Origin: Mesostigma viride
Taxonomy: Eukaryota > Streptophyta > Mesostigmatophyceae > Mesostigmatales > Mesostigmataceae
Length of the DNA stretch: 26,877 nt
Assembly: GCA_009746045.1 (NCBI GenBank)
Contig: RPFO01000404.1
Coordinates: 1 to 26,877, forward strand
Reading direction: 5' to 3'
Part shown: positions 1-10,600 of the stretch, piece by piece
How positions within the stretch are numbered: the stretch's first letter is position 1
How the letters are laid out: each line of letters begins with the position of its first letter
Position numbers and translations under genes: made by a program
The notes under the pieces: generated by a model
The model's input: only the letters and a program-made list of their open reading frames with translations
Told to the model about the DNA's origin: nothing
Databases searched by the model: none

Positions 1-769
1 AAAATGACTTTGTTGTTACATTAATTCCTTTGTTTGTGAATGTTTGGCTTTTATTCGAGGACTTTTGGATCAGTATTGAGAAAGTTATGAGGTTTCTAAG
101 AAGACGGTACTTGGAGCTGATACTTTGTCAACCAACTGATAGGAACCCTCATTGGTCGTGGCCTGATCCACGTAGGGTTGTAGTTTGTTGGCTGATACTA
201 CTGATAGGAGCCCTCATTGGTCGTGGCCTGATCCACGTGGGGTTGTAGTTTGTTAGTTGGTACTATTGAGTCTTAAATGCTCCTTTGGGACTTCAGTGCT
301 TACGACAGATTTAGGATCTCATGGAATTCTGCCAGGCTGTGTGTGGTGTTGTTCTGTTTTGTGTGACTAGGATGGATACGAAGATCTTGTATAGAATTCC
401 ATGGTTCTGATTGGTTCTCTTCAGGCTAAGGTTGGAGCAAGTTCGACAAGCACGTCGATATCAAGGACGTGGGGTCGCCATTGTTGCTACGTTGGTTTTG
501 ATTCACCATGGTATAATAAAGCTTGTCTTTGTTGTCCATTCATAAGAGCCCCTTGGCTATAGACGTCCTTCAGTTCCACAGAGGTCGTCTATACACGAGC
601 TTGTCTTTGTGTCTACAAGGGGTTGTGATTCCCTAAATCACGTGCTGTGGAATTTCCATCTCAACGTTGCTCGGATACTTGAAGTTCTGCAACTCAAGAA
701 AGCAACCCAGGTAAAAGATCTTTCATATTGGACTGTGGATGATGCTGATGATCATTTTTAGTCGTTACA
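1..769 (+). repeat. 5' LTR (3' portion) of a Ty3/gypsy element
   Basis: The 3' limit is set by the terminal bases TTACA at 769, followed by one T and a primer-binding site at 771. The 5' limit is not seen and probably lies outside the window. A TATAATAAA stretch at 512-520 could serve as a TATA box or polyadenylation signal. A short inverted repeat, TATAGACG (558-565) and CGTCTATA (586-593), lies in the second half. No coding sequence is convincing here. The second LTR is absent because the element is truncated in RT. Confidence 0.6.
136..265. repeat. 65-bp tandem duplication in the LTR
   Basis: Two adjacent 65-bp copies (136-200 and 201-265) both start CTGATAGGA and differ at about five positions. 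Each contains TGGCCTGATCCACGT. Duplications of this kind in LTR U3 regions are often enhancer repeats; that role is inference. Confidence 0.9.
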
Positions 770-770
770 T

Positions 771-784
771 TGGTATCGGAGGAT
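771..784 (+). other. primer-binding site, initiator Met-tRNA type
   Basis: TGGTATCGGAGG starts two bases after the LTR end and matches the usual plant initiator-Met PBS (TGGTATCAGAGC) at 10 of 12 positions. Its place between LTR and gag is as expected for a Ty3/gypsy element. The untranslated leader 785-997 shows no other feature. Confidence 0.65.
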
Positions 785-997
785 CTCTACTTTGGTGTTT
801 CTCTTGAAGTCGTAACCTTCCGGGTAGTACAACGTTGATCAGATGTCTGTCATCCGAGAAGATTCATAGAGTTGCGGAAAACTTACGGTGTTACAGACTG
901 AGACACATCCTGATGTGACTGTCTTGCTCTGTAACACTAGAAGTCAGCCGTAACCGTTGTCTCTACTAGGCAGACGATCGCGACTCCATGTGGAAGT

Positions 998-2749
998 ATG
1001 AGTAGTTCGAAGACACAATCACCTTTACCCCCTACTAATCAAGGTCCAAGCGATCCGTCATCATCTCTGGAACCCATTGCTAGGGAAGGTGCTGAGACAA
1101 CTACTCGTACTCCACGGCGTCAACTTGATTTCAACCGTACTTCTATGTCTGAAGTGAGGCGGCCCTCGTTGTCCATAGGGCCCAAGTTTTCCGTCATTGC
1201 ATCTGGTCTCCAACCAGGCGAGCCATCGCTGACAGGCGTGGGTCGAGGAGTGTCACTGTCGCCCAGGATTCCAAGCGCGCGAACGAGTCCTGTGCCGAGT
1301 GCATCATCTTCATTTCTTTTCCCGCTAAATACCACGCCTGGAAGAGACGGGACCAGACTTGCAGCGGATCGCCTCTCAGCAGCTAAAATCAGATTATTAC
1401 ACGATGAACAACACGCAGCGATGTATAGAAAGATGGTGGAGGAGGTGGAACAGGATGTGGGAAGACTTCGTCAGAGAATTGAGGAGGAGGAGGCGGCCAT
1501 GCGTGACATGGTTGCTGGATTGGGGAGAGAGGCTCCTCGGTTGGGTGACGGAAGGGTTTTACCTAATAGTACTGCAGTTACTACGAGGAATGAGACGCAG
1601 GATAGCGATAGGCAGGATCCAGCGCAGACGACCTCGGTCACCTTCACCACCCCCGCCAGCGACGTCCCCGTGACCGTCACTATACCACCGCATCAAGGTT
1701 CCGCCCCGCCATTTCCAAAAATCGAATCCGTAGACAAGCTGTCGCTCACCAATCTAACCCACCGCAGTTTCGATCATTTCTCTACTCGATTTCAGGATGT
1801 GTTCGCTATCCACTTTGCTAACTACGGCAAACGAGCGGAAGAACGACTTTCCCTGGACATCCAGAAGAAGATGGTTCGACAGCGAATGAGCGACAGTGCA
1901 GCCGACAGGTTTGATGAGTTTTTACGATCCTCGGCAGGTAATACTTGCAAGGATTTGCCATCTCTCATGCTTTCATTTCGACGTTTTCTACTTCCCCAGG
2001 ACCAGCTCCGTCTGGACCGGGACGCGTTGGCCAACTGTACTCAGTCAGGCCTGACACTACCACAATATGTGGAGACGTTTACCAACCTGAGGGCCAAAAT
2101 CCCCCAGTGCTCTGATTCTGAAGCTCTTCACAGGTTTCTACATGGGCTCTCCCCTCAAGTCAGGGTGGATATTGACAAGCATTTCTCCCCTTTCGACTAT
2201 GTCGAGTGGAAGTGGGATACTGTGCTGTCTTATGCCCTCACGCTGTGCCGTGTCCCCGACTTTTCCCTCAAGTGGGAGCCTGCTGCAGGCAACCAGGCGT
2301 CTGCTGTTAAGAAGCCCCTGAACCAGCTGAACGCTGTGATGGAGGAGCTCAGTGCCATGGAGCAGTCTAAAGGAGCCTGTTTCACGTGTGGCCAGCTAGG
2401 ACACTTTGCACGGGATTGCCCCAAGCGAGACCAGTTTCCAGGCGACACCAAGGGTCCTCAGGGGTTGCTTCCATTCACTAGACCATCCACCTTCCCTCCT
2501 GGGGTGAGCCAGAGCGACAACAGGGCACAGCCCGGGTTTAGACCCAACTTCCAGGCTTCGGGCAAGGGACCATTCCAGCCCAAGAGCTTCAGCAGGCAAG
2601 ACAGGCGTCGGATGGTCAACGCCCTGTGGCACCTCCTAGCAGAGGAGGAGGAGGGAGAAGGGGAGGCAGACGGCATAGAGGAGCAGCAGGTGCAGCCTTC
2701 AGTGGGGAGCTCGTCTTCAGATCACCCTCCTGAGCTGCCAAAAAACTAG
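998..2749 (+). CDS. Ty3/gypsy Gag polyprotein with CCHC zinc knuckle
   Basis: This 583-aa open frame is the structural polyprotein that would form retrotransposon particles and bind the RNA. The first ~120 residues are Ser/Pro-rich and probably disordered. A charged, coiled-coil-like stretch lies at about 125-175. A capsid-like helical region covers about 240-430. One zinc knuckle, CFTCGQLGHFARDC (C-X2-C-X4-H-X4-C), lies at residues 461-474. The tail is acidic (EEEEGEGEADG). ATG at 998 is the first start after the PBS and leader. The frame is intact to TAG at 2747-2749, while the pol part is broken, so this copy could supply Gag only. The neighbouring -1 frame encodes the protease. Confidence 0.85.
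   Translation: MSSSKTQSPLPPTNQGPSDPSSSLEPIAREGAETTTRTPRRQLDFNRTSMSEVRRPSLSIGPKFSVIASGLQPGEPSLTGVGRGVSLSPRIPSARTSPVPSASSSFLFPLNTTPGRDGTRLAADRLSAAKIRLLHDEQHAAMYRKMVEEVEQDVGRLRQRIEEEEAAMRDMVAGLGREAPRLGDGRVLPNSTAVTTRNETQDSDRQDPAQTTSVTFTTPASDVPVTVTIPPHQGSAPPFPKIESVDKLSLTNLTHRSFDHFSTRFQDVFAIHFANYGKRAEERLSLDIQKKMVRQRMSDSAADRFDEFLRSSAGNTCKDLPSLMLSFRRFLLPQDQLRLDRDALANCTQSGLTLPQYVETFTNLRAKIPQCSDSEALHRFLHGLSPQVRVDIDKHFSPFDYVEWKWDTVLSYALTLCRVPDFSLKWEPAAGNQASAVKKPLNQLNAVMEELSAMEQSKGACFTCGQLGHFARDCPKRDQFPGDTKGPQGLLPFTRPSTFPPGVSQSDNRAQPGFRPNFQASGKGPFQPKSFSRQDRRRMVNALWHLLAEEEEGEGEADGIEEQQVQPSVGSSSSDHPPELPKN
2740..2746 (+). promoter_or_regulatory. candidate -1 ribosomal frameshift site (A AAA AAC)
   Basis: In the gag frame the last codons read CCA AAA AAC TAG, which places a canonical X XXY YYZ heptamer directly before the stop. 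The -1 frame is open from 2734 and continues as CTA GTG GAG into the protease. Six bases beyond the stop a small hairpin (GGAC-TAC-GTCC) is possible. Heptamer, phase and position fit programmed Gag-Pol frameshifting; use in vivo is inferred. Confidence 0.6.
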
Positions 2750-3846
2750 TGGAGCCCCCAGGACTACGTCCAGCGGTGGAGTTAACTGGTTTGCCTGCTG
2801 TGCATGTCCGTCCTGTGAACAACTTGTCTGCCTCTGATTCCACCACCCCTTTGGGCCCTCCTATCCCCAGCCAACTCTTGAAGTTCCAGGCTAGGCTGTT
2901 GAACGTGCCAGTCCCTTTGGCTCAGCCTTTATGTCTCTTCATGATTGACTCAGGTGCAGGAAGTAACTACATTTCCACTTCCTTGGTGCAGGAGCTGCAT
3001 CTACCAGTGCTTCCCCACCCTGTGCCTGTCAAGGTCCAATATTCTGATGGTAGGCAGAGTAACTCACCTGGCTACGTGCAACTGCTTTTCCAAGTGTGCT
3101 CAGGTCAAACCTTGTCAGTCACAGCAGATGTCATTCCACTCACTGCTGCTGATGTGATTCTGGGGATGCCATGGTTGGAGTCTGCCAATCCTGCCATCTT
3201 GTGGTCTGAGAATTAAAAGGTGGTACAGTTTCAGGATGGGTCAGTGTGGGACGCCACCACAGTGATTAAGGGGGGAGAAAGACCAGTCACAGAGTGCTGT
3301 TCTACTAATGAGGCTGTCAATGATGGGAGAGGGGTTGCAGGTGCCAAGAAGGAGGAAGTCAAGGTGCCTTCACTGGAAGAAAAACGTGCTGCATTACTTA
3401 AGCACGTATGGTCTGCCAATCACACCTTGTCTTACCTGGCTACTTACCCAGTGGACCACGTCTTTCTCTTACATCTGGTTCCTAACTCACCCTCTGATGA
3501 GACTCATGGCCACACGGTGAATGCTGTGAACCCAGTACCAGCTGTCACGGAGGAGGAGCAGAAGCTGCATGATGCCCTTTTGGACAGGTTTGCTGCCATT
3601 TTTGAGGACAAAATGCCACAGTACCCTCCTGAAGGGCCAATCACTCATGTCATCAAGCTTGTGGATGGTGCCAGGCCTCCCTTTGTTCCCATGTACAGGA
3701 TGGGGCCAGCTGAGATGGCAGAGCTGAAGGTGATTTTGACAGGCTTGTTGGAAGCTGGACTCATTCTTCCTGCCAATAGTCCTTTCAGCTCTGGGTGTTT
3801 GGCCGGGCCCACTTCGAATGTTCCGCGGTCCAAGCCAAGTGTGTGA
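2746..3846 (+). pseudogene. broken pol: retropepsin plus start of reverse transcriptase
   Basis: The protease/RT frame is -1 relative to gag. The aspartic protease shows the active-site motif FMIDSGAGSNYIS (catalytic Asp codon at 2947) and the C-terminal ADVILGMPW motif. An in-frame TAA at 3214-3216 ends it. The same frame resumes at once and continues through a linker into the RT N-terminus: FAAIFEDKMPQYPPEGPITH, then the entry motif LILPANSPFSSG at about 3760-3795. The expected VKKKDGSWR-type segment and the YxDD core are missing. Sequence after about 3797 is unrelated and ends in a stop at 3846. RNase H, integrase and the 3' LTR are absent, so the copy cannot be autonomous. Confidence 0.85.
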
Positions 3847-4090
3847 CACTTTTCCTTCAATTTTGATGTAAAAATCTTGAATTTTGGCTTGCGAACGTAT
3901 AAATTTCACGTAAATATTACAATTTGTGGGTATTTATCTCATTGTAAGTCTCGTGTGACATAAAAACTTTACATTAGCGTGAAATTGCATTGTTTCATTG
4001 AAGAATATCATGGATACATTCGTCGCACTTGAGACGGAGTCGACTGAATTTACTAAAGACTCGTCCAACATAAAATAAAGTCTTCGAACG
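3797..4090. other. AT-rich spacer between the truncated retroelement and the minus-strand gene
   Basis: After the RT breakpoint the sequence turns AT-rich, with no open frame of note. It probably includes the 3' untranslated region of the minus-strand gene that stops at 4091. I see no second LTR and no clear target-site duplication for the retroelement. Confidence 0.5.
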
Positions 4091-4623
4091 TCACTTCTTA
4101 TTCTTGCTCCTTGCTTCTGCTTCCAATTTCTGCTCTTCTGTTTTGGACTTCTTCCTCTTTGGATCGATGGACATCGCAGGTGCCCACTTTGCCACATCAT
4201 TCCAACTCTTTCCGTCCATCAGAGTCACCACCTTCTTCACATAGTCCAAAGGCATCCAGAACTTGCCCCGATGCAACTTTCCGCCCTCTGTCTCTTCTGG
4301 AAAAAACTTCATGCAAACGTCCCTCCATTTCCGATCGTATCCACCTACCTGCCCGTACAACTTCACCTCCTGTAACTTGGTATACTTTTGCTTTTCCCTA
4401 CTCGCATTGGCCCTTCTCATGGTGTTCTCGGCCCACCCATCAATCCAGAAGCACTCCGGTGCTCCGTGTTTCTGTTCCCCGTCCATAAGTCTCATCCACA
4501 GCGTAGGCTTCTCATAATAAGGCTCTTGGCTCTGCGCATTCGCTTCCACCCCTTCAGACTGAGCAGTAAGTTTAGCTGCAGGACCGAAGCCCACCGCAGC
4601 GTTCGCCCGCACCACATCATTAC
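4091..4623 (-). CDS. exon 12: C-terminal domain
   Basis: The acceptor GCGCAG opens in the phase required by exon 11 (GNDVVRANAAVGFG). About 177 residues follow: EKPTLWMRLMDGEQKHGAPE, FWIDGWAENTMRRANA, VGGYDRKWRDVCMKFFPEE, then a basic tail RSKNKK and TGA at 4091-4093. It is Trp-rich and probably folded. I do not recognise the domain. Confidence 0.65.
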
Positions 4624-7600
4624 CTGCGCGTAACCAATCGGCACATCAACGACGGACTAAAGTCAACGTAGATAGATTGCAAACGAATTAAAAAAAAAAT
4701 TCAGGATACATGCCACGACCAAAACAGCGATTTCCTCACCCTTTGTTATTCCTTTCGGAGCTCGAGTAGCAGCTGTCTTGGGTCGAGACGAGCCGGAAGA
4801 CTTGGAGGGCGCGGCAGGCTTCTTCCTCCCCTCAGACGTCGCTCTGCGAGTTGACCCTCCTGCCCCTCCACCCCTTGCCCTTCCATCACCCCTTCGCCTC
4901 CCTCCATCTTCCTCCTCCTCGTCGTCATCCCCGTCCTCCTCCTCCTCCCTCCTCCTCCTCCTCCTCCTCCTCCTCCTCCTCCTCCTCCTCCTCCTCCTCC
5001 TCCTCCTCCTCCTCCCCTCCTCCTCCTCCTCCCTCCTCCTCCTCCTCCTCCCCCCCTCCTCCCCTCCTCCCCTCCTCCTCCCCCCTCCTCCCCCTCCTCC
5101 CCCCCTCCTCCTCCTCCTCCTCGGAGGAGGATGATGATGACTCGACTGGCTGCCTTCGAAGCTCTTTCTTGGGATACTTTGAAACGCGCGTAGGCGCGGA
5201 AGGAGCGACAGGCCGGGCAGAAGCGCCAGGCTCAGCTTCATCTTCGTCGTCCGAGATTTGAACAACTGCCTTTCGAAGCTTTTTGGAAGGGTGTGACTCC
5301 GGCTGCGGCTGGACAGACGGCCGCTGCCCACCCTTCCCTTTGTCCCGCGTCTTCTGCGGTGACGACTTCTCTCCCCCCTTAGACGTCTTCTGCGGTGACG
5401 ACTTCTCTCCCCCCGTAGACGTCGCTCTGCGAGTCGACCCTCCTTCCTTTCCCTGTCCCTCGCCTCCCTCGTCCCCATCCGAATCTCCTTCCGCGTCATC
5501 CTCAGCCTTCCTCTTCTTCGCCAATGACGTCCACGAGACGTCAGGCATCTTCCCCATCCGAACCAGTAAGTCTTCGAAGCCATCCAATGACTTCTTTCCG
5601 CCAAAAACGACCACGATGGGACGCAACTCCCAGAAAAACTGCGTCGCTAGCTCGATAAGCTTCCTGTGGTAACCGGAAGCTCGTTCGACAGTTGTCTTTT
5701 TTGGAGGAACCATAAAGAGGTCATGGTCACCCCACCAGAAGTCCTTGAAGGACGTCCACTTGCGGCCGAACTCACCATCCAAATTCAGGATTCTACAGCA
5801 CGGTAGTGGCGTCAGGCCATCGTCTTGCCTCGCGAAAGTGGATGGGAAGCCCTCACCGTCGCCCACCGCCACCTCCGCCGCCACCCTCCTCACAAATGCC
5901 TTCTTCCTGTCAGGGCCGCCTTTAGGGAGACTATGAGAAGAATACCAGACGGTCATCTTATCCCAGGAAATGCTGCGCCAGTTATACTCAATCGGCTCAG
6001 CACTTTTCTCTTCCACCTTCTCCCCCCCTTTCCCTGCAACTTTCTCCTTCGCCTCAACAACCGCCTCCTTCTTCCCTTCCCCTCCTTCCATCTTTTTTTG
6101 ATAGTGGAGATACAAGTCCTTGTCCAGAAGGCCGTGCGAACCCTTCATGCTGAAGTTCGGAGCGGTTTTGTCGAGGAGATCCACTAGATCGATTTTGCTA
6201 TCCATCAGATCCTTTCTCGGAATCCTTAGGTGATTGGCAAGACCTTCGGACTTTAAGAGGTAGGCGACATTGCGCGTGATGATGACGGCCTTCTCCCAAA
6301 ATGCAAGGAATCGATCGACGACGTCCTTGTTCCTTGGCATCCGCCCAAGTAGTCGACAGCCGAACACCTCTTCAAATAAGCGAGAAGCCTTGTACTCCAT
6401 ATCAGCCCCCCCCTTACATTCGCCATCCAAGTCGGGCTTTTCCTGAAACTTAATAAGGATGAATTGGCGAACGCACTCAAGTACGTCCTTGGCCAACTCC
6501 ACCAACTTTGACAGCTTTTCGGGCCCAACCTCCCCACTCATGATGCATTCACACACAGCGTCCATCATCGGAAACGACGCCAGGTTCCTTACAGACGTCC
6601 AGGACACCTTTTGCCCCTTCTTGGTGCCCTCGGCGTTAGCGAACCGGCATCTGAGAGTCATAGTCTCCTCAGAAGCTGGTGTGACTGAATTCTCATCATC
6701 CGGCCTGGCCTTTGTGAGGCGCAGGAAGGTGTTCGCCAGAACTCGATTGTAATTTGAAATTTGGGAAGGTTGGGCCTTGTTTTTTTTCCGCTCGCCTTCT
6801 TCCTCCCTCAACTCCCCCTTATCCTCCTTACTCCCCTCCAAACTCCCTTCCCTCCCGACTGATTGTTTGGTGGCCGGCAGGATGTACGCCAGCAGGTTCG
6901 TGTAATGGCCATCGGGAATAAAATGCCCTTTGCCCTGCTTCACGACGCCGTGCAAGTACAGCCTGTTGTAATTCCAAACATCCAGAAGCGCCTGCCCAAG
7001 CGTCCGATCCGCTACCGCCTGATCTTCGGCATTGGCGCCCTTGGAGATTTCGAATAGGCGATCCAGCTTCTTCTTCCCAACCTCCTGTCACGAACAGAGG
7101 AACGAAAAATTGACACACAAGAACAATTCAAGGGTCGACTTGCAGCGTGACGTTATGAACGCACGGGAGCGCGAAAAATGGTCTTCAGCGCCGAAATCGG
7201 TAAGTTAGGGTCACTCTGCGAAACCACCCCAGAAATATGTCGGGATGAGAGTTTGACTGCCATTGTCGTTTCTGTGTGCGACTTCCCGCATTTATAATGC
7301 ATGATAAAGGAAGACTTTTGACATGGTCACTCCACAGTGCGACCCTTACTCGACATAACACGACGAAGTGGTGGAACTGCAGCGTCACCATTGCCATAGA
7401 TAGAACTACCACTTACAGATATTTCCGGGAACTTTTTACACTCGTCCCAATTTGGAAGAAGGTCGGCCCCCCGAAGCAGAATGACGTTCGTTCCCCCGTA
7501 CCCAGTATGGAATTGTTCCATGAGGGATGAGAAAAGTTTAGCCGCCGCGGCACTGTCCTTCGCGTTCTCAGACGCTGCCCCCCCTTCACACATTAGTTTC

Positions 7601-10600
7601 TTAACATGTGTCACACCGGGCGTCCATTCCCCCTCCAATTGCTTGAAAGACTTTAAACCCTTGAAATAGTGGTTTCCGTCGACCACCGCATATCGAAGAA
7701 CGAGATATTCGCCATCAGGATGTTCTCGTGAAATCTTGGGTCGAATGCCTTTAAGGAGGCCTGGCTTATTAGGCTGAAGACCTCCCTTGGTTGAAAATCA
7801 AAGGGCAGAACGTCGTCTTGTTCCCCGACTCGTGCATAGGTCCGGAACTCAACACCTCTCTTGAGGAAAGAAGCGGTGGACTTGGTTCCAAGATACTTCT
7901 CAATCTCCTTGTCGGACAAGGGGCGAAAGTAACGCGAGCCCACGAACTCCGCGTCAGTCCTAGCGCCATGGCATTTTTTCAGCCAATCCCGGTAAGGGCC
8001 GGTGGACGTGATGTGTTTGGCGAAGAGGCTTGGCTTGGTTTCCGCAAGCGCTTGAAAGGCGAACTGCCACACAGGGATGCACACCTTAAAATGCAAACTG
8101 TTTGTCTTTGCATTCAGCAAGATGCGCCCGTTCTCCCTGAACACCTCATCGCTTAGCAACCGCTGCCTCATGTTGTCAGGCAAAATCAGCCCGTTGACGG
8201 TGTGAATGCGCATGCTATTGCAACCGGTATCGATGAAGTCACTCGGTCGAATCCAACGGGATTCCCGCACAGCATTCGCGTCCCGAATGGCTTTGTCCCT
8301 GATCTCCTTCTCGGAGTCCACGGTCGTTGCCATCTTCCAATCTTTGATGATCGGCTCCTTGTCCACCTTTCCACTACTCGTCAGGATCCCCTCCTTGAAG
8401 AGCTTTGAAAGTGCTTTCAGAAGCTCAAGAAAAGGGGAGAAGGTAGGCCACTTTAATATATCCGACGCCGGCGCCTTGCCCCTGGCTTCGACGTAGTTAA
8501 GCATCTCCTTGACGAGTGCAAAAACGGCATCATTGCCGGCCAACCTTCCGTCACCGTCTCCTTCCCCCTCGGCACCCTGAACGAAGGCATTGACGAACAT
8601 GAGACAAGAAAGCAATAAATAGTTTAACGTATGCATATAGTCCGCGAGCGTAGGAAAATCTCAGAGTAGGGTGCTAAGAACACAGAAGGTAAAAAGGGTC
8701 ACTCCACGGAGCTACCCCTCTGAATCTAAATCACCAAAAACGCACCGCTTCCTTTTCTCCCGCCTTCTTCCCCTTCTTTCCTTTTCCGCCTTTCTCCCCC
8801 TCGCCACCCTGGAGGAAGACATTGACGAAGATGAGACAGGAAAACAATAAATAGTTTAACGTTTGCAAATAGTCGGCGTGCAGACAAAAAATACCGAATA
8901 GGGTGCAAAGCACGGAGAAGGTAAAAAGGTTCACTCCACAGAGCTACCCCTCTAAAAAAAATTCCGCAAAAACGCACCTCTTCCTTTTCTCCCGCCTTCT
9001 TCCCCTTCTTTCCCTTCCCGCCCTTCTCCCCCCGGCCGCGTCATCCTCCATTTCCACCCCCTTATCCTTCCCCTTCTCCTTTTTATCCGCATCCCTCTTC
9101 TTTTTGGACGCTTTTGCCTGACCCTCAAGCAGCTTCGCCCGTTCACGATCCCTTCTCTTGAGATCCAACTTCATGAACTTGATGACCTTGTCCACCTTCG
9201 CCTCCGTGTACTCCTTTGGTTTCCACTTGAACTTTTCGGTGCCCTTGGACTTGACTTGGTTGACGAAATCATAGGCCAGCTCACCGTTGAAGGTGTCAGA
9301 TTGCTTTGCGAAATCGGCCGCCGCCTCAACGCGTAGTTGGGTGAGATACTTGCGAAACTCCCCGGCACCATCGTAACATCCTTAGGGGGCTTGCCTAGGA
9401 TGAGGTCGCCAATATCACAGATAGTCTTCACCTTATTCTTTCTGTCAATAAGCTTCTTGGGATCCTGGAATGTCGTCGTCGCCTTTTTTTAGCCTGCTGG
9501 AAGGTATACCAACAACACACAACATACACATGAAGCGAAATGTATTAAGAAGAGTAATCTGAACTCTGGCATCCTAGCTCTGCAGCGCGACCTTCAGCGT
9601 TAAAAAATTAAAAAACATTGTACAAACCTTTGCCTTCCCTTCCCCTTCGGAGTTGGCTCGGGCTCATTTTCTTCCTCCTCCTCCTCCTCCTCGTGCTCCT
9701 CCTCCTCTTCCTCCTCGTCCACCTCCTGCTCCTTCTCCTCCTCTTCCTTCTCGTCCACCTCCTGCATGAAAAAAAAATAATAATAATTCAGACGATGACA
9801 TAAAAAAAACGAGCATTAATTTTGTTTTAACGTTGCTCTGCGGAGCGACCCCAACCCTAAGCTTGAACAGTAAAATGAAACAAATTTCCTACCTCTACGT
9901 TCTCCGTCCCCATCCCTTCGACCTCTTCGAAAGGTTGATCGTCATCCTGCAAGACGAAACGTGCGTTCAGATAAATATACAAAGTCAGTCAAAACAGGAA
10001 GTATTTCTTGAATATCCTATCTTCACAAATCGACCCCGAACCTTTAGCGGCATTTGCTTACCTCCGGTTCCACGCTGAAGGACTTTGTCCCTCAAAACGT
10101 GGAATGTCACCCTCCTGGCGGGAAGGAGAGAAAGAAATGCGTTCATCGTTAGTAACAATTTTCAACAAAAGAAATACACAACACTAATCTAAACGGACTG
10201 AATAAAAATGTACACAAATGTCAATAATTACCTCAATGTCAAATCTCCACTCCCGCAACACTTGTCCGATCGGCCACATCTCAGATGGAGTTGTGTGGCT
10301 CAGTTCGTTTTCGAAAAACGTCCGAAGAAAAAACAAGTGAGATAGCATGTCCTGACTCCATGATTTCTCGTTTATGTTCGCCGTCACTAACGACAGGCAG
10401 TCGTCGATCCCCTTGTACTCAAGCCATGCGACAACCTCCTTTCGTGGGGGCTCATACTGTCCGGCCATGTCGAACTCCCCACTCTGACGAAAACGCAGGA
10501 TCTCATCCTCGCACAACTGAAGAAACAATTCAACAGCTCGACTCGGAAGAATAGGGTCTGGGTTCACCCTAAACTGCGCCATCCACACTGAATACGACGA

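Noticed and set aside
30-248. 72-aa plus-strand frame in the LTR
   Set aside because: It reads across the 65-bp duplication in an LTR and has no protein-like features.
7653-7760. ParB/sulfiredoxin domain in exon 10
   Set aside because: Only AVVDGNHYFKGL is suggestive, the catalytic-type Arg is replaced by Tyr, and the segment adjoins a frame break; a profile search would be needed.
9618-9803. Leu-rich plus-strand frame as a membrane peptide
   Set aside because: Antisense shadow of the Glu-rich triplet tract of exon 7.
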